From: Liolophura sinensis
Lineage: Eukaryota > Mollusca > Polyplacophora > Chitonida > Chitonidae
Length of the DNA stretch: 64,000 nt
Assembly: GCF_032854445.1 (NCBI RefSeq)
Contig: NC_088302.1
Location: 27,927,080-27,991,079, forward strand
Direction: 5' to 3'
The notes beneath the pieces are model-generated. The model saw nothing but the letters and a program-made list of their open reading frames with translations, had not been told where the DNA came from and searched no databases. The translations under genes and the position numbers were made by a program. The first letter of the stretch is position 1. Every line of letters starts with the position of its first letter. This document shows, one piece after another, positions 11,465 to 25,384 of the stretch.

Positions 11465-13724
11465 TCGCCACTGAATATACTCGCAGGTATAACGTGTGAT
11501 CATCCATGATCCACTGAATATGCTCGCAGATATAACGTGTGATCAGCCCGTAGCAACTGAATATATACTTTGTTATTACTTGTGATCATCCCATGGCAAC
11601 AAGATGTGCTCATTTCGAATATAAGGTGTGATCATCCAGTATACAGCAACTGAATATTCCCATTGGTATAACGAGTGATTATCCAGTGCATATCAACTGA
11701 ATATGCTCATTGGTATAACATTTCATTATCCAGTATATAGCAACTGAACATGCTCATGATATAACATGTGATTATCCAGTATATAGCAACTGAATATGCT
11801 CATTGGTATAACGTGTGATTATCCAGTGTATACCAACTGAATTTGCTCATTGGTATAACGTGTGATTATCCAGTGTATACCAACTGAATATGCTCATTGG
11901 TATAACGTGTGATTATCCAGTGTATAGCAACTGAATATGCTCATGATATAACATGTGATTATCCAGTATATAGCAACTGAACATGCTCATGATATAACAT
12001 GTGATTATCCAGTATATAGCAACTGAATGTGCTCATTGGTATAACGTGTGATTATCCAGTGTATACCAACTGAATTTGCTCATTGGTATAACGTGTGATT
12101 ATCCAGTGTATACCAACTGAATATGCTCATTGGTATAACGTGTGATTATCCAGTGTATACCAACTGAATTTGCTCATTGGTATAACGTGTGATTATCCAG
12201 TGTACACCAACTGAATATGCTCATTGGTATAACGTGTGATTATCCAGTGTATAGCAACTGAATGTGCTCATTGGTATAACGTGTGATTATCCAGTGTATA
12301 CCAACTGAATTTGCTCATTGGTATAACGTGTGATTATCCAGTGTATACCAACTGAATATGTTCATTGGTATAACGTGAGATTATCCAGTGTATACCAACT
12401 GAATATGCTCATTGGTATAACGTGTGATTATCCAGTATACAGCTACTGAATATGCTCATTGGTATAACGTGTGATTATCCAGTGTATAGTAACTGAATGT
12501 GCTCATTGGTATAACGTGTGATTATCCAGTGTATACCAACTGAATATGTTCATTGGTATAACGTGTGATTATCCAGTATATACCAACTGAATGTGCTCAT
12601 TGGTATAACGTGTGATTATCCAGTGTATAGCAACTGAATTTGCTCATTGGTATAACGTGTGATTATCCAGTGTATACCAACTGAATTTGCTCATTGGTAT
12701 AACGTGTGATTATCCAGTGTATACCAACTGAATATGTTCATTGGTATAACGTGAGATTATCCGGTGTATACCAACTGAATATGCTCATTGGTATAACGTG
12801 TGATTATCCAATATACAGCAACTGAATATGCTCATTGGTATAACGTGTGATTATCCAGTGTATAGTAACTGAATGTGCTCATTGGTATAACGTGTGATTA
12901 TCCAGTGTATACCAACTGAATATGTTCATTGGTATAACGTGTGATTATCCAGTATATAGCAACTGAATATGCTCATTGGTATAACGTGTGATTATCCAGT
13001 GTATAGCAACTGAATGTGCTCATTGGTATAACGTGTGATTATCCAGTGTATAGCAACTGAATGTGCTCATTGGTATAACGTGTGATTATCCAGTGTATAG
13101 CAACTGAATTTGCTGATTGGTATAACGTGTGATTATCCAGTGTATAGCAACTGAATTTGCTCATTGGTATAACGTGTGATTATCCAGTGTATACCAACTG
13201 AATATGTTCATTGGTATAACGTGTGATTATCCAGTGTATACCAACTGAATGTGCTCATTGGTATAACGTGTGATTATCCAGTATACAGGAACTGAATATG
13301 TTCATTGGTATAACGTGTGATTATCCAGTGTATAGTAACTGAATGTGCTCATTGGTATAACGTGTGATTATCCAGTGTATAGCAACTGAATATGTTCATT
13401 GGTATAACGTGTGATTATCCAGTGTATAGCAACTGAATGTGCTCATTGGTATAACGTGTGATTATCCAATATATAGCAACTGAATTTGCTCATTGGTATA
13501 ACGTGTGATTATCCAGTGTATAGCAACTGAATATGCTCATTGGTATAACGTGTGATTATCCAATGTATACCAACTGCATGTGCTCATTGGTATAACGTGT
13601 GATTATCCAGTGTATACCAACTGAATGTGCTCATTGGTATAACGTGTGATTATCCAGTGTATACCAACTGAATATGCTCATTGGTATAACGTGTGATTAT
13701 CCAGTGTATAGCAACAGAATATGC
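11465..13724. repeat. 47-bp satellite array, about 48 units, with higher-order structure
   Basis: The unit reads GTATAACGTGTGATTATCCA, then GTGTATA(G/C)CAACTGA, then AT(A/G)TGCTCATTG, 47 bp in total. The first few units (11465-11700) are diverged and irregular in length. A few units near 11745 and 11940-12005 lack about 2 bp (TCATGATATAAC). From about 12010 the array is regular and ends abruptly at 13724 in a partial unit. Rare variants recur at multiples of 47: GTGAGATTATCC at 12375 and 12751 (376 bp, 8 units), and TATAGTAACTG at 12485, 12861 and 13331 (376 and 470 bp). The units are contiguous with no spacers and no long open frame crosses them. Confidence 0.97.
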
Positions 13725-14989
13725 CCCCACACCAGAGTACACGATAGGCTGACTTTTGGAACCATCAACCCGCGTAATGAATTAGCAAAACCAACTCAAA
13801 CTAAACACATCAGTTATCAGTGATAACACTTCAAGGAACGCAAAAATAAGGACAACCATATTAGCCTAACCCTACTTCTTTTACCCGTCAAATAATCAGT
13901 GTTCTACATTCCTCTTCTCTTACACCCATGTCAGTAAAAACCTTCACAGAGGCTGTGTCAGAAGAGCATTGTCAATATGCATCCACTGAATATGGCGCCC
14001 AACTTCACCTCGACTCATTCGTCTGTATGGTACCAAAATCACAACGGTAACATCATACAATATCTACATTATAGACATTAACTAATAAAACGGCTAAATA
14101 GATATAACTGGGAATTATATTCCGTGGGTCAGAGAAGCAATCAATTTACTAATAACATGCTAAGAATGTCAACGGCGTAAAAGAATTGGAATGTACACGA
14201 TACGTCCATCCTGGTATCAAACCCTGTCAGCGTCTGTGTATGCATCAATAACTACTATGGATGACGTGTAAACCTATCACCCAAAATGTATCACACTGAG
14301 GTTGACACTGGTTAAGCTTGAGGCTCGGCACTTTAAAAACTGTCTCTTTATATCCCTATAGACAAAGTAATTGCCACAGGGTAGTAATAAAAGTTTATTC
14401 ACGTAAACAAACAGCTTTCGTGAAACTCCATGAACCACGAAACATTTGGTTGAGACTCAAAACCTATCGAAATTAAAGTACGGAAAATTCGAGAATAGTC
14501 TTAGACTGTAAGTTAGTTTTACATGGCGGCCTACACTTCATTGTTTTCATACATGTTCAAACAGTTTAGAGGCATCGGGAATTTATCTGCAAGTCATTTG
14601 TACTGTTGCAATGAGTTAGGTTTGTAATTAACCTTTGTATCGTGACTGTAGGGAGTCGAATTGAATGGGGAAAAAACTTACTATGACAGAACGTCTCGAC
14701 TTTTTCAGCCTGCATGTGTAACCAATTTCGAAATGTCACGAAATTATTCAGGAAGTGGTGGTGTTTGCTGTTTTCTAGCTGCTCTCGCTCTTGAATCGTT
14801 ACCGTACTGATTATGCGAATATGAAACACAATGGGTGAAACACGTATACAACTGTCCTAACATGATCTGGTTTCTGTCGCTTCCCTCCAATACGTTCTCT
14901 TGTTGTCGTGTTGTAGAGTACATGCGGCATATATTCAAAATATAACACTATCGTCAAGGTATGAGTTGAAGATATGAGTTTTCATGGCT
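13725..14989. other. Unique sequence, no gene recognised
   Basis: Noncoding by inspection. Two overlapping minus-strand open frames (14566-14938) have no recognisable features. Confidence 0.5.
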
Positions 14990-14992
14990 CGG

Positions 14993-15041
14993 GTTTTTTT
15001 TGTTTTTTTGTTGTTTTTTTTTTTGTGTTGTTTTTTTTTAC
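14993..15041. repeat. T-rich low-complexity tract
   Basis: Long T runs broken by single G residues, possibly the decayed poly(A) of a minus-strand retroposon. No recognisable element body adjoins it. Confidence 0.85.
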
Positions 15042-17340
15042 TGTTTATAGCTAATCTTTATGTGTGACGGATGGTGATATTTGTAAGTGGGGATTGGATA
15101 GCAACACAGCTCAATCATAGAGGCAAGTCCGCTTCCCCGGTGATCCGACCCCCTGGCTTCACCCCCGGTGTTATACAGTTTGATATAACGTTCTGATCCC
15201 TTGTCACGTCCTTCAGGCCGGAATCATTGGTGTATTCATCGCTTTGATATACATATTTCATGTAACGCTGACTTGTGGACTCCGGCGGAGAGGCGTGTGG
15301 GCTGTCGTAATTGATAACCGTGCAACAGCCTAGAGAGCGAACACTGCCTCTGTCACAGCAATGCTACACTGATAATTGGCTAGGTATCTAAGGGTTACTT
15401 TAATTTATTGCCGGTCATCCCTGCAGGCCTGTCGGCTTTATGCCTCCATAGAGTCTAATATTGCCTGTGAACCTCTGACTTTATCCCTGTGCCAATGAGC
15501 GCAAACAGCATCTACACAGCAGAGACCACCAAGCGAGTAGCAGAAACAGTACTCGATTTACTTCAATGCGCTAAACGATCGACGGCGTCTTATATTTGGT
15601 GGGCTGCATTAGAAAACAAGAAAGTTCCTGTTAGGGGTGTTTAAGCGCGGGTAAATTACGCCATTCTAACACGTTACTGGCCTTTACGACTCTTTTCTAA
15701 CGCTTTGGAGTGCAAATGTGTCCAGGAAAAGAAATCCATCTCTTACAAGTATGAATTATCAAGTAGGCCGGGTCTGTGGAAAGACCCGTCATTTGTCATG
15801 TCATTTACATGTATAGATAGGAGGCTGTCGAAAGCATTTGGAACAATCTGATATTTCGTCGACTTTGCAGCTGAATCTGATTATCAGGCACCAGAAGTAG
15901 CGCTTACAAATAATTAAACCCAATTCGATTTAAAATACCCTCTTACGAGAAGTTGCTTTGATATATTAAGGTATTCTGTTAACAAATGGTATACTCACAT
16001 GTACATGTTCTTATAGGTTTTAACAAAACCATCTGCTCATGCTGAGAACGTCTGAAAGGATTTTTGTCATGTTTACACATCAATGATGATGGGACGAGGT
16101 TGTTTTGTGGCTTTAATTCCACAGCGAAGATCATCCTTACGATCAAGGGACCGTCAGCTACAATTGAGTTAATGAAGTCACTGGCACGTGACTCGGTGAC
16201 GTAATAGTAAGAGCTGACTTTTGTTGAACAGAACTGTTCAGCCTTAAATCCACACATTTTTCAATTCAACTTATATTAGATTGTGAACCGTCATACCGGA
16301 AATTCCTGTATATATGCCATCAATAGATCCACACGTATGATCCCATACGAACCACCCCATCACCTTGAGCAGGGGAAAACCACTCAGTAAAACGGCTCAC
16401 TTCAAGGTTATTCCGAATGACAATTCGAGCTGATATCTAAAGTCTGAATCTCGAATTGACAGTGGAATTCATGGTTTCAATATGCAAAAATGAAAATCAG
16501 TACGATCCTAGGCTTATATGGTAATATATATCATCAAGTCATTCAGGTCTAAATTAAGTAAAAACAGTCACGTGAACATTTATTCACAAAAAATATGTTA
16601 TAAAAAATTGATTACACTGAAAGACATAGGATTAACCTCCAACCCACGCCCAAAAACACATACACGACCAAGAATTTACCTAACAACATCAACGTGAAAG
16701 TCGTCAACAGATAATAATTTTTCACCCCCATAACGTAGCTCTTCGCATGACGTCAGAGACCCTATAGACTCGTTTTCAAATTGAGATAATGGCCTTCGTC
16801 CTCATCTGCAGGCGTTGCAGTTAAAGTGCTGAACCCGTAACACAGGCTAATTACGCGATTCGCTGATTGTCATTCCAAGAAACATTGAAAACAGGACCCA
16901 GTGTAAGAATGATCATGAGATTTTTGGACACCTAGAATCAGTTTCATTAGGACAGTTTTCTTTAGATATTTCCACTGTTCTTGCTCACACATACCTCAAA
17001 TCATTCAGGTCAAAAGCAATTAATGGGAAGAAGACGAAACGTTTTGCCCTCAAAATATTCTTTGAACATTTCTTTGAAAGAGTAAAGTATCGTTTTAAAA
17101 TTATATGAGTTTGCTGGCTCTCTTTTGACGACTTGAATGGGTGGATATGTGCTCTGGCAATCAATGAATTTCCAAATACAAACGTCATCGACAAATTTTC
17201 AGAATTTGAACCATATATTATACGCCATTTTCTCCCACAGCATGGCAAAATCTGAAACGTACCGAGTATGAGTGCATTATAATTAAAGACGTAGAGCATA
17301 GAGAATAAAACGTGAAAGACTTACCACTCTGATGGGTAAA
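15042..17340. other. Unique sequence, no gene recognised
   Basis: No convincing coding signal. The segment 15180-15560 is somewhat GC-richer with no recognised feature. A palindromic CRE-like TGACGTCA lies at about 16749. Confidence 0.5.
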
Positions 17341-17700
17341 TATTTGATTTGATTAGATTGCTTCGTAACGCCACAGTCGAGATTTTTTAATTTATCCGAT
17401 CACGGTCAGTTTTATGGGAGAACAAAAACAAGAATGCATGTTACAATCTATTGACCTTTAACAAAATTCCACGTGTAATGTGAAAACTTTCACGCTATAC
17501 TGGAGGAAAACAAGTGGCCTGTAACGAAAGGAAGATCGCGGACACAGCCTCACCAGCCATATTGAGCGATTATTGTCGGTAGAATCTCCAAAGTCACCTC
17601 CTAAGGACAGGATTGAACCCACAGCTGGTGTGCCTCTTGGCTTGTAGTCGCATACCTTATCAATGAACCACGTCCATCTCCTAATAGGGACAAAGGCACC
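17341..17700 (-). mobile_element. Diverged tRNA-derived SINE (family C)
   Basis: On the minus strand the element starts near 17692 with GTGGTTCATTGATAAGG (A-box-like), followed by GCGACTACAAGCC and GTGGGTTCAATCC (B-box-like). The far end on the plus strand reads TTGATTTGATTAGATTGC, then GTAACGCCACAGTCGAGA, matching the generic mollusc SINE 3' tail. The middle (17423-17520) does not match other copies in the window, so the body may be unique to this family or interrupted. The ends are supported; the continuity between them is inferred. Confidence 0.6.
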
Positions 17701-18077
17701 ATGTTTTGTAATATTCATACATAATTTCCCCCCATGTCATCCAGCCAGCCAAAAAAGATCGATACTTTTAGGTATAATCAAAGCTCTAACAATACGCAAT
17801 CCACGGACGCAAGGTAAATAGTATGCCATAATGAGCTGGATCTGAGATCAGAGAATGATGCGTTATTCCACCGATAACCACTGACTTGCTCTCATCTTGG
17901 CCGAATAACGCCTGATTTCATTTTGCTTTGATTGCTGAAAACTTATCGACCGCAAGAACGAATTCGAAATGGCTTTAAAATCATCCTTTCTAGGAACCAG
18001 TACATTGTATGCATGGTCAGAATTACATGGCTGCTGAGAAAGTCGGGATTGAACATCCACAGAAGTTGTTATTTTCC
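17701..18077. other. Unique sequence, no gene recognised
   Basis: Nothing supported. Confidence 0.5.
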
Positions 18078-18185
18078 ATTTATTTATTTATTTTATTGTT
18101 GTTTAACGCCACACTCACGAATTTTTCATTATATCGCCAGTTTTGTAAGTGGAGAAAATCGGACTATTCACGGTTATCCACTAAC
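18078..18185 (-). mobile_element. Diverged SINE 3' end
   Basis: The plus strand reads (TTTA)n, TTGTTGTTTAACGCCACAC, then CACGAATTTTTCATTATATC and GCCAGTTTTGTAAGTGGAG. This is the 3'-tail motif shared by several SINEs here, in the variant with GTTTAACGCCACACTC. The head is missing. Confidence 0.75.
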
Positions 18186-19496
18186 CCTTGCTTAGATCCC
18201 ACAAGTCATGTCATGTAAGTTGATGGAGGACAGTAAGCCCCTCAATGTGCGTTTATTGTCACATAAGTGACGAAATATGAGAGCGGGAAACACACAAATT
18301 CCCGTCCAAGTTCAGGAATGATCGTGAATTTCGTCAGTCCTGGCGATTAAAAGGCAAGCGTTTTTATCACACGACCTCGAGGAAAACTACAATTAACCCA
18401 ACTTTTATTTCACAACAGGAGATGAAAAATAGGAATTATTTTAGTAGATAACTGGTCACGGCACTGGCAAGGATTCCCCATTGCCTTATCTGACTGATTG
18501 TAAGGGGCCATTAAACATGTCACGTTACAAGGGGGTACGTATATTACCCTTATTTCAGTTGCATAGTCAAGGAGCCTACAAACATGTATAGAATCCGTTT
18601 TTATTCCGCCTTGTGGTAGCAACCGCAGTGTCGCACACGTGTATGTATACAGCTGAACCGTCTACTTGTGTCCAGTTTTATCTCTTCTTTCAAACGTCCA
18701 AATCCTAATGGACATCGTGTACGGAAGCTTACACACAAGAGACTGCTATGTAAAGAGACTCCCTTCGAATGCATGAGATAATACTAGGCCGTGGACAAGC
18801 GAGACACGCAAACGGACAAAGGGACGATGTTTTAATAACAGACAGAAAAGGGATCAGTGTCCCGACTGTCTAGAAATGCCACAACTGGAGATACTTCTCT
18901 GCTATAAACAAAGCGTATCACTCAAAATCCCTAGAGCGCAAATAAGATGGTTTCCGATTGGCGCCTATATATACGGCAAACTACGATCATTAGCGACAGG
19001 GAAAGCCAGGCGCGTCTCCGCCACTTTCATCGTCTGCTGCCGCATCCCCGGGCTAAGTTCGGACCCCACAGCACGCCTAGTCCTCTTTTCTGCGCTGTAT
19101 CTACTGTTCAGTCGGTTGTGAATCGATTTCTGGAGCACTGGCACGCGCACAGACTACTTACCAAAAAGCATTTTATTGTCCATAAGGAGTGGCTCGCCAA
19201 CGCGGTCAGCAGTTATCGCTTTTGCCGCTGAACGGTATCTATTGGCCATGAAAACAATGCAGCAAAAAATCTCAACTGAGCTTCGCATCACTGATTCATT
19301 TTGTGTCTAGTCTTTGCATCAATTATTTTTTCCGTACTTTTGACATTATTTAATGATTTACTAATTTACGAATGAGAAGATTGCCCCATTTTCGCTGGTA
19401 TAACATTCTTCATATGCAAGACTGGTAGGACCATTTGCACATTCATTTCACGAATTCAATAACTATGTGGACGAAGTATTGAGAGCTTGTGTAGGG
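18186..19496. other. Unique sequence, no gene recognised
   Basis: A TATATATA-containing, somewhat GC-richer stretch at 18930-19220 has overlapping short open frames on both strands. None is recognised. Confidence 0.45.
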
Positions 19497-19497
19497 T

Positions 19498-19527
19498 GTT
19501 TTTTTTTTTTGTTTGTTTTTTTTTTTG
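19498..19527. repeat. T-rich low-complexity tract
   Basis: Two T runs separated by GTTTG. No element body is recognised next to it. Confidence 0.85.
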
Positions 19528-22500
19528 CCTTCTTGAAATTCTCGGAAAATCAGGTATCTGCAGAAATAGCAATTAACATTCGCGTCATTCCAATTTTCTT
19601 TTTGTTTTCTTTACATATTTGATACTGCTAATTAAGAACTGTTTACGGAAGGTTAAGTCACCAGGTCGTGAATCGAGCCGGAGGCGATGACTTATAGCAG
19701 AACAAAGTGACGTCAAGCTTCAGCCAAAGTAGACACCATTCAAATGGTCTCCATGCTTTGAATGTGCCAGAGGTTCCAGCAAAGCAGAACTATTCCCACG
19801 TTTTAAAAAAGATAGCGGAAATGATTTTTTATTCTTCTCTTTGTTCCCGAGTGTGTATGGATTGCGTTTTAAGGCTATCAGGGATGGTTGTGGGTATTTA
19901 CTTACGTCTCGATTGTGCTACCTTTCCTATCTTTTCACTTTTAATGTGGGTAACGTCAAGAGTGAATGATGGCCACATCAACGGCGACTCTAGAAAAACG
20001 TATGACAAATATTTCCTATTACTCATTGAGAATTCAACCGAAAAAGCAATAAACAAGCGTGTTTCAAGAATGTTTTTCTTCCCTTTAACAAATCACTCAT
20101 CCGTTGCAACTTAGATACAGTAAGAAAACCACGACTTACATTTGTATTTAGGCCACGAGAAAACTTTTTAAGTAATCGATACGTTGTGGCAGAGATAATA
20201 GATTTATATTTTAATTTCTCCGAATTTGGAAATTACATGCAATAGCATCGATAAAAAGAAAAAAGGTTTCACAAAAGCAATCCTTCATTTGGATAAGATG
20301 AAAGGTTACAGACAGGCAAAATAACATCACCGCTAATGGCATTCACGTGGTCAGAGTGTTGTACAGTAATTAATACCTGTCGATGTGAAAAATGTGTGGG
20401 CTAGTGCCATAAACTCTAATCCTCTATCATGATACACGTATGGCACCAGATGACTCTACAAAAAAATCCTCACTGCTTTTCTATCGATAAAACGTGCATT
20501 ATCCTGAATTAATAAAATAATTAAGCTGACACACAAACGGATTTGGGATATATGCTTCTGTACTGTAGCGATGAAAGTGGAATAAAAGGCCCAGATTGGA
20601 TCACCTTCACCACAAAAGGCTATGGGAATGGTCCGAGATGGACATACTTTGTCAAACTCGATGATATAGCTAAGTTTAAGAATTTTCCGTACACAAATTT
20701 TCAAAATGAGACATCGTTTGGATTAATTCTTCCCCAAGACGACTGTTGTTAATACGAAAATATATTATATTACACACAATATTTGGAGTGATTTTTTAGC
20801 ATTGAGTAGAACCACGCAACCAGGTGCATATTAATAAAACACTATTAAAAAGTTTCCGTAATAACGTATTATAATTTAACATTTGCACTAGCAGTTCCCC
20901 AAATGTCTAACTATATCCCTAACTATATCCCAAACTTTCCGTTCCAGCTTTCATGGCATCGAACTCAACACAAAATAATCTCAGACATACCACATTTCTG
21001 TCCAGTCTGAGCTGGAATACAACTCCATTGCACCATTCCAACTTGTCCGAGTGTTGGCATTTTGAATTTGATTATGCCATGTGGCTGTAATGAGTTTAAT
21101 TTTGATGCAAACGATTCTTTCTTTTTCACTATCTTTATGAACCACCCTTGAACCTGTCAGTTTTTCCCAGCGCCGTACGCCACTGCCAACAACAGACACC
21201 AAAAACGCAACCCGAGATACACTACTGACGACTATAGACACGGATTAGTTGCTTAAGATGTCAAGACAATTTCCCTTGACGTTCATTCCAGTTGTGATTC
21301 CAAAATTAAAACGGTTCATTTTAGTCCTTCGGTTGGGCAGTCAGGTATGACTTGATCCGAGTGAATTGTGACATATTCTAAAATACCTTGTTTTTTACGC
21401 AGCCGTTTTATTCCTGTCTTCCATTCCTGCTGTCTACAGACGAATCTAGTATCACTTATGACATGTGACTAGGCATGAGCGGGGTGACTCAAAAATTTGA
21501 CTTCCTTCACATTTTCATACAATGTTTCCAAAATAACCTCATCTTTTCAACTAAATTCTGCTAAAACCAGAATTGATATCTATTATTTTCTGCCTTTAGG
21601 AAACCCCCTTTAACGATTTGACATTGATAAATACAATCTATCATTTATACAGCTTAGCTTCAAGATATATCTTAACCCAAACATGGTCTGGCGTGAATGG
21701 TCCTTCATATGTTGACGACTTTCAACTTTCCTTTATTCTCTAAACTATGCAACAATAAAAGATTTGTTAAAGATCGAGAAACGAGCAGCTGGAACAGTTT
21801 AAGTGTTCCTACACCTAAAATTGGCCGTATCCATTTTTGTTGGCAATGGGAAACTTCATCTTGACCAGGTGCTTGCTTTTTACGGTCAAGAAGTAATTTT
21901 CTCGTGCTCATATTTGATAGTAACTTGACATTTAATTCCCAAATGTTTAAATTGAAATGTGTAAAGGATACGCGGTACATAACTAAGGCAGTGTGTGACA
22001 CTGATCCATTGTTTTTAAATCTATATCAACTTCTCGGGATTTCCAAATTGTGCAATACGGAAATAAGAAAAAAATTACCACAATCTTAAGATTACCTAAG
22101 ATTAAGATTTAGATATATTTTGAGGTCAAGTTCAACTGTGTTTACCACAAGATTAGTGAATTCAAATGCCATTTTAACATATTTACTGCTGCAGAGTTGT
22201 TGTGATTTGCACCTATGACACAAAGCGAATTAACCTGCCCTATGTCAACAACGAAAACAATTTCTGCTCAAAGAGCTAGTACAAAATAATATTCAGTAGC
22301 GTTCTTGTCAGTTCTCGTTTTCATTAACTTAGAAACCATGAGACTTTCTCTTTATATATTCCATCGTTGGTTTTGATTCTTATGCTTGTGTTATGTATCT
22401 GTGAAGCGAATTGTTCTAATGAGATACTATACTGGGCAACCCGAAATAATAAGATGGTATCTGTCTGAAACCTTATAGAGCAGAATAGTCAATGTCCAAA

Positions 22501-24264
22501 TGTTTCTCAACAATAGTTCTACTCTACATAAATCTGGGTAACGCAAGACAACAGTCTCATCTCCGCCAGGAGACCAAGCGACACGTTAACAACCAATTAT
22601 GTGTTCAGGTAATACTGTGTAGCCCGCTCCTGTTCTTATGCGCCCTAATTACTTGCCAACACGTGCTACTACGAGCATTCCAGGAAACAAGATTCAATGT
22701 AGATATGTATATCGTTAAATAAACATGTGTGTACAGTTTAGCTGATTCAAAGATCTGGAAGTTATCTTTACCTCCAAAACGAGCTAGTATTAGACAAGCT
22801 TTGTATCAAAATAAGAAATCTTACGTGCAAATTTCAATCAGTACTTGTGGCATTCGGTTTCTCACATGTAAGTTACATTTATGTAATGTTACAAACGTAA
22901 TCGTTAGACAGGGCGAGAGAGACCGTTATTTTGCTCAGGCTTTATACAGTTCATAACTTTATTATTATAAGATGATGGAAGCCCAATTCATTCAGATGTT
23001 ACAAAAGTAGAGTAGATCGTAATGAATGCTTTCAGCTGTCACATGTTATCAGGATAAGAAATTCCATTCCTTTCGATCAATAAATAACAACTGCATGTTT
23101 GTAAACGTGCTCTGTTACCGTACAGTTGATCGACTTGCGGCAAAGAGACATCCACAACGCGTGCCTCTTCTCAATACATCCCTCCTAACATGTCCGCTCC
23201 AGCCAGTTCCTCAACAATTGTATCGAGATAAAGTATTTGTTTATCATTGTTTCTTTGTTATTTTTAAAAATTTGTTGTTAAATCCATTGTTCATCAAATA
23301 GATGTGCATAAAAATTTCACGTTTTTGTGCTTCTGTATATTACATTAATTACAAATGATAGTAACATTTGAGTTTGTCTTTGTTCCCGATTGGATAAAAA
23401 AATGAAAACAGAAAGAAAAACATTTTATACCATCAAGATTCTTAAAGTATTTATGAAGACAACCGAAATCTCGCCAAACTTACAAACTCTACCCAAACAA
23501 ATACACCAATGCGCATCCGGGGTGACCGTAATAGACCAACCCAAATATGGGCATATATTGTAGACGGCGGGGAAAAGCATGCATTATTCAAATAGATAAC
23601 CCAGTAGTTGCAAGAAAGAAGGTTAATTCCCCATCTGCTAACAAACACCCAGCGTTCTATAGCCATTGAATGCTCTGAAGTCTGTCAGGATTTTCTCCCT
23701 CTTGACACCAGTGATGATATTCTGACTTTTGCACCATCGTGTTCGGCTAAGTTACAGGAGAGACAATTCCTTTAATGTGCAAGTATGCAAACAGGCACCA
23801 AAAACTCAGCGAAACTACAGGAGCACATATATCATAACATAACGGACAACACGGTCAATTTTGCTTTTAATGCGGGTATATATATACACGGGCCTTAAAA
23901 GAGTTAGATATAGGTTATAAACAAACTGCATATAGCTAAACAATTTTCAGACAGACGACCAAACTTCCCTTGAGTAGCCGTGTGTAAACAGGCACCATAC
24001 ACAAAGGGAATCTAGTGGCATGGCTATAATGATATACATATGTACTAGACCTGTGATTTAATTAGACATGAGTATACTCAGTGTTTCCTCGGTAAATATG
24101 ACACAAAAGCTTTGCTGAAGACACGTCTCCCGTGGGGGTTTTCGGTACACAAATGTGAACACTGAAATTCGGAGGTGAATCAAGTACTTATTGGGAAACT
24201 GCGATAAACAGTTAGGATGCATTAACAATCTGGGTTTTGACAAGAGTACGTGTGAGATTTGCTG
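19528..24264. other. Long unique stretch, no gene recognised
   Basis: The longest frame is plus-strand 19707-20114 (135 codons), with no recognisable domain. A pair of diverged direct repeats sharing AAACAGGCACCA lies at about 23765-23850 and 23945-24050. A TA-rich run with TATATATACAC lies at about 23876-23892. The rest appears noncoding. Confidence 0.45.
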
Positions 24265-24735
24265 TCACATACGGACAGTGGGTTTTGAGCTCAGGTGCAG
24301 GATAGGATGGGCCACGCTATATTTCCGGAACTCTACTTCGCAGCCAAATTTCCCCGTTCTCTCTCGACACGGACTAATGGAGCTTATATCGGCAAAGCTA
24401 TTAAGGGCTGTACGCCAGGGGCCGTGAAGTGAGTAGTGACTCTGCTGGGGGTAGGAGGTGGAACCTGGCATTGCTAACTCTGGTAATTGTGATGAATTGT
24501 TGAATGATTTCATCACAACTGGTGATATCTGTATAAATAGAGGCCCCCTGAATTGTAGACAGCCCCATAGTGTTAGCCCGACTTCTGCTTCCGGTTGTAC
24601 CAACATCCCTTGCACCTTGTCACGGCATTCCAGCGCTGAGGGACAAAACGCTGACTCCCTGGGCATTGGATGACAGATAGACGAGGCCAGATGCGGGAAT
24701 TGTCGCTGTGTTCCGAGGCAGGGAAAACCAGACAC
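24265..24735. promoter_or_regulatory. GC-richer segment with a consensus TATA box; possible promoter or CNE
   Basis: The composition is visibly richer in G+C than the flanks, and long open frames exist on both strands (156 codons on minus, 71 on plus), none recognised. At about 24530-24539 the plus strand has CTGTATAAATAGAGGCCCC, a textbook TATA context. Just upstream a short hairpin pairs GTGATGAA with TTCATCAC (24490-24517). No downstream gene is visible inside the window, so a promoter role is only an inference. A conserved enhancer or a chance match are alternatives. Confidence 0.25.
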
Positions 24736-25384
24736 ATTAATACATGTTTCATAAGTGTGTTAGTTCAGAAAAGGAATACAAATGATGCCTTTTAGGCCAA
24801 CGACAATGCTGTTGATTAAAATTACATAAGGAATATCTGAGTCGCTAGATGTATTAAGACATGTTATTAGGTTTCAGGTTTCTTGATAATCAGCGTCTAT
24901 ATTGCCCTTATAACCATACAATGCCACATATGTTGTTCTTTCTTTTCACATAAAAATATAATTTTGTGCCCAGGGTAATAAAATATATCCACTTTTCATC
25001 TAAGATATCCAAACAAGTAATCAGCTAAGCCCTCAAGTTTGACAAATCTTGTTCAGGAGGAGGTAGTGGGCGATGGTATACATTTAAAGCATACTGAAAA
25101 CTTTAGAGAAAACTATACACAGCTGAACCTATTAGGTTACGTGTGGGTTTTATCACACTAAACCGAATCACCACATGAAGGCAGCCTCTATCTCCCATGA
25201 TATACCAACTTCACGTGAAACAAACTTTTTATGAACCAAAATGCAATTACCAAAGTTACAACTTTCTTTACTTTTAAGCAAGTAATGTAAAACATATTAC
25301 AGTCTGTAATATGATACTTTGGCGACACTCCTAAAAATTTATTTTACCATTTACATGATAACAGGGTCAATGAATTGAAAATCT
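24736..25384. other. Unique AT-rich sequence, no gene
   Basis: Nothing supported. Confidence 0.5.

Noticed and set aside
11465-13724. CRISPR-like array
   Set aside because: The 47-bp units are contiguous with no unique spacers and there are no cas genes; it is a eukaryotic satellite.
19707-20114. 135-codon plus-strand frame as a gene
   Set aside because: No recognisable domain, no splice or promoter context, and composition like the flanks.
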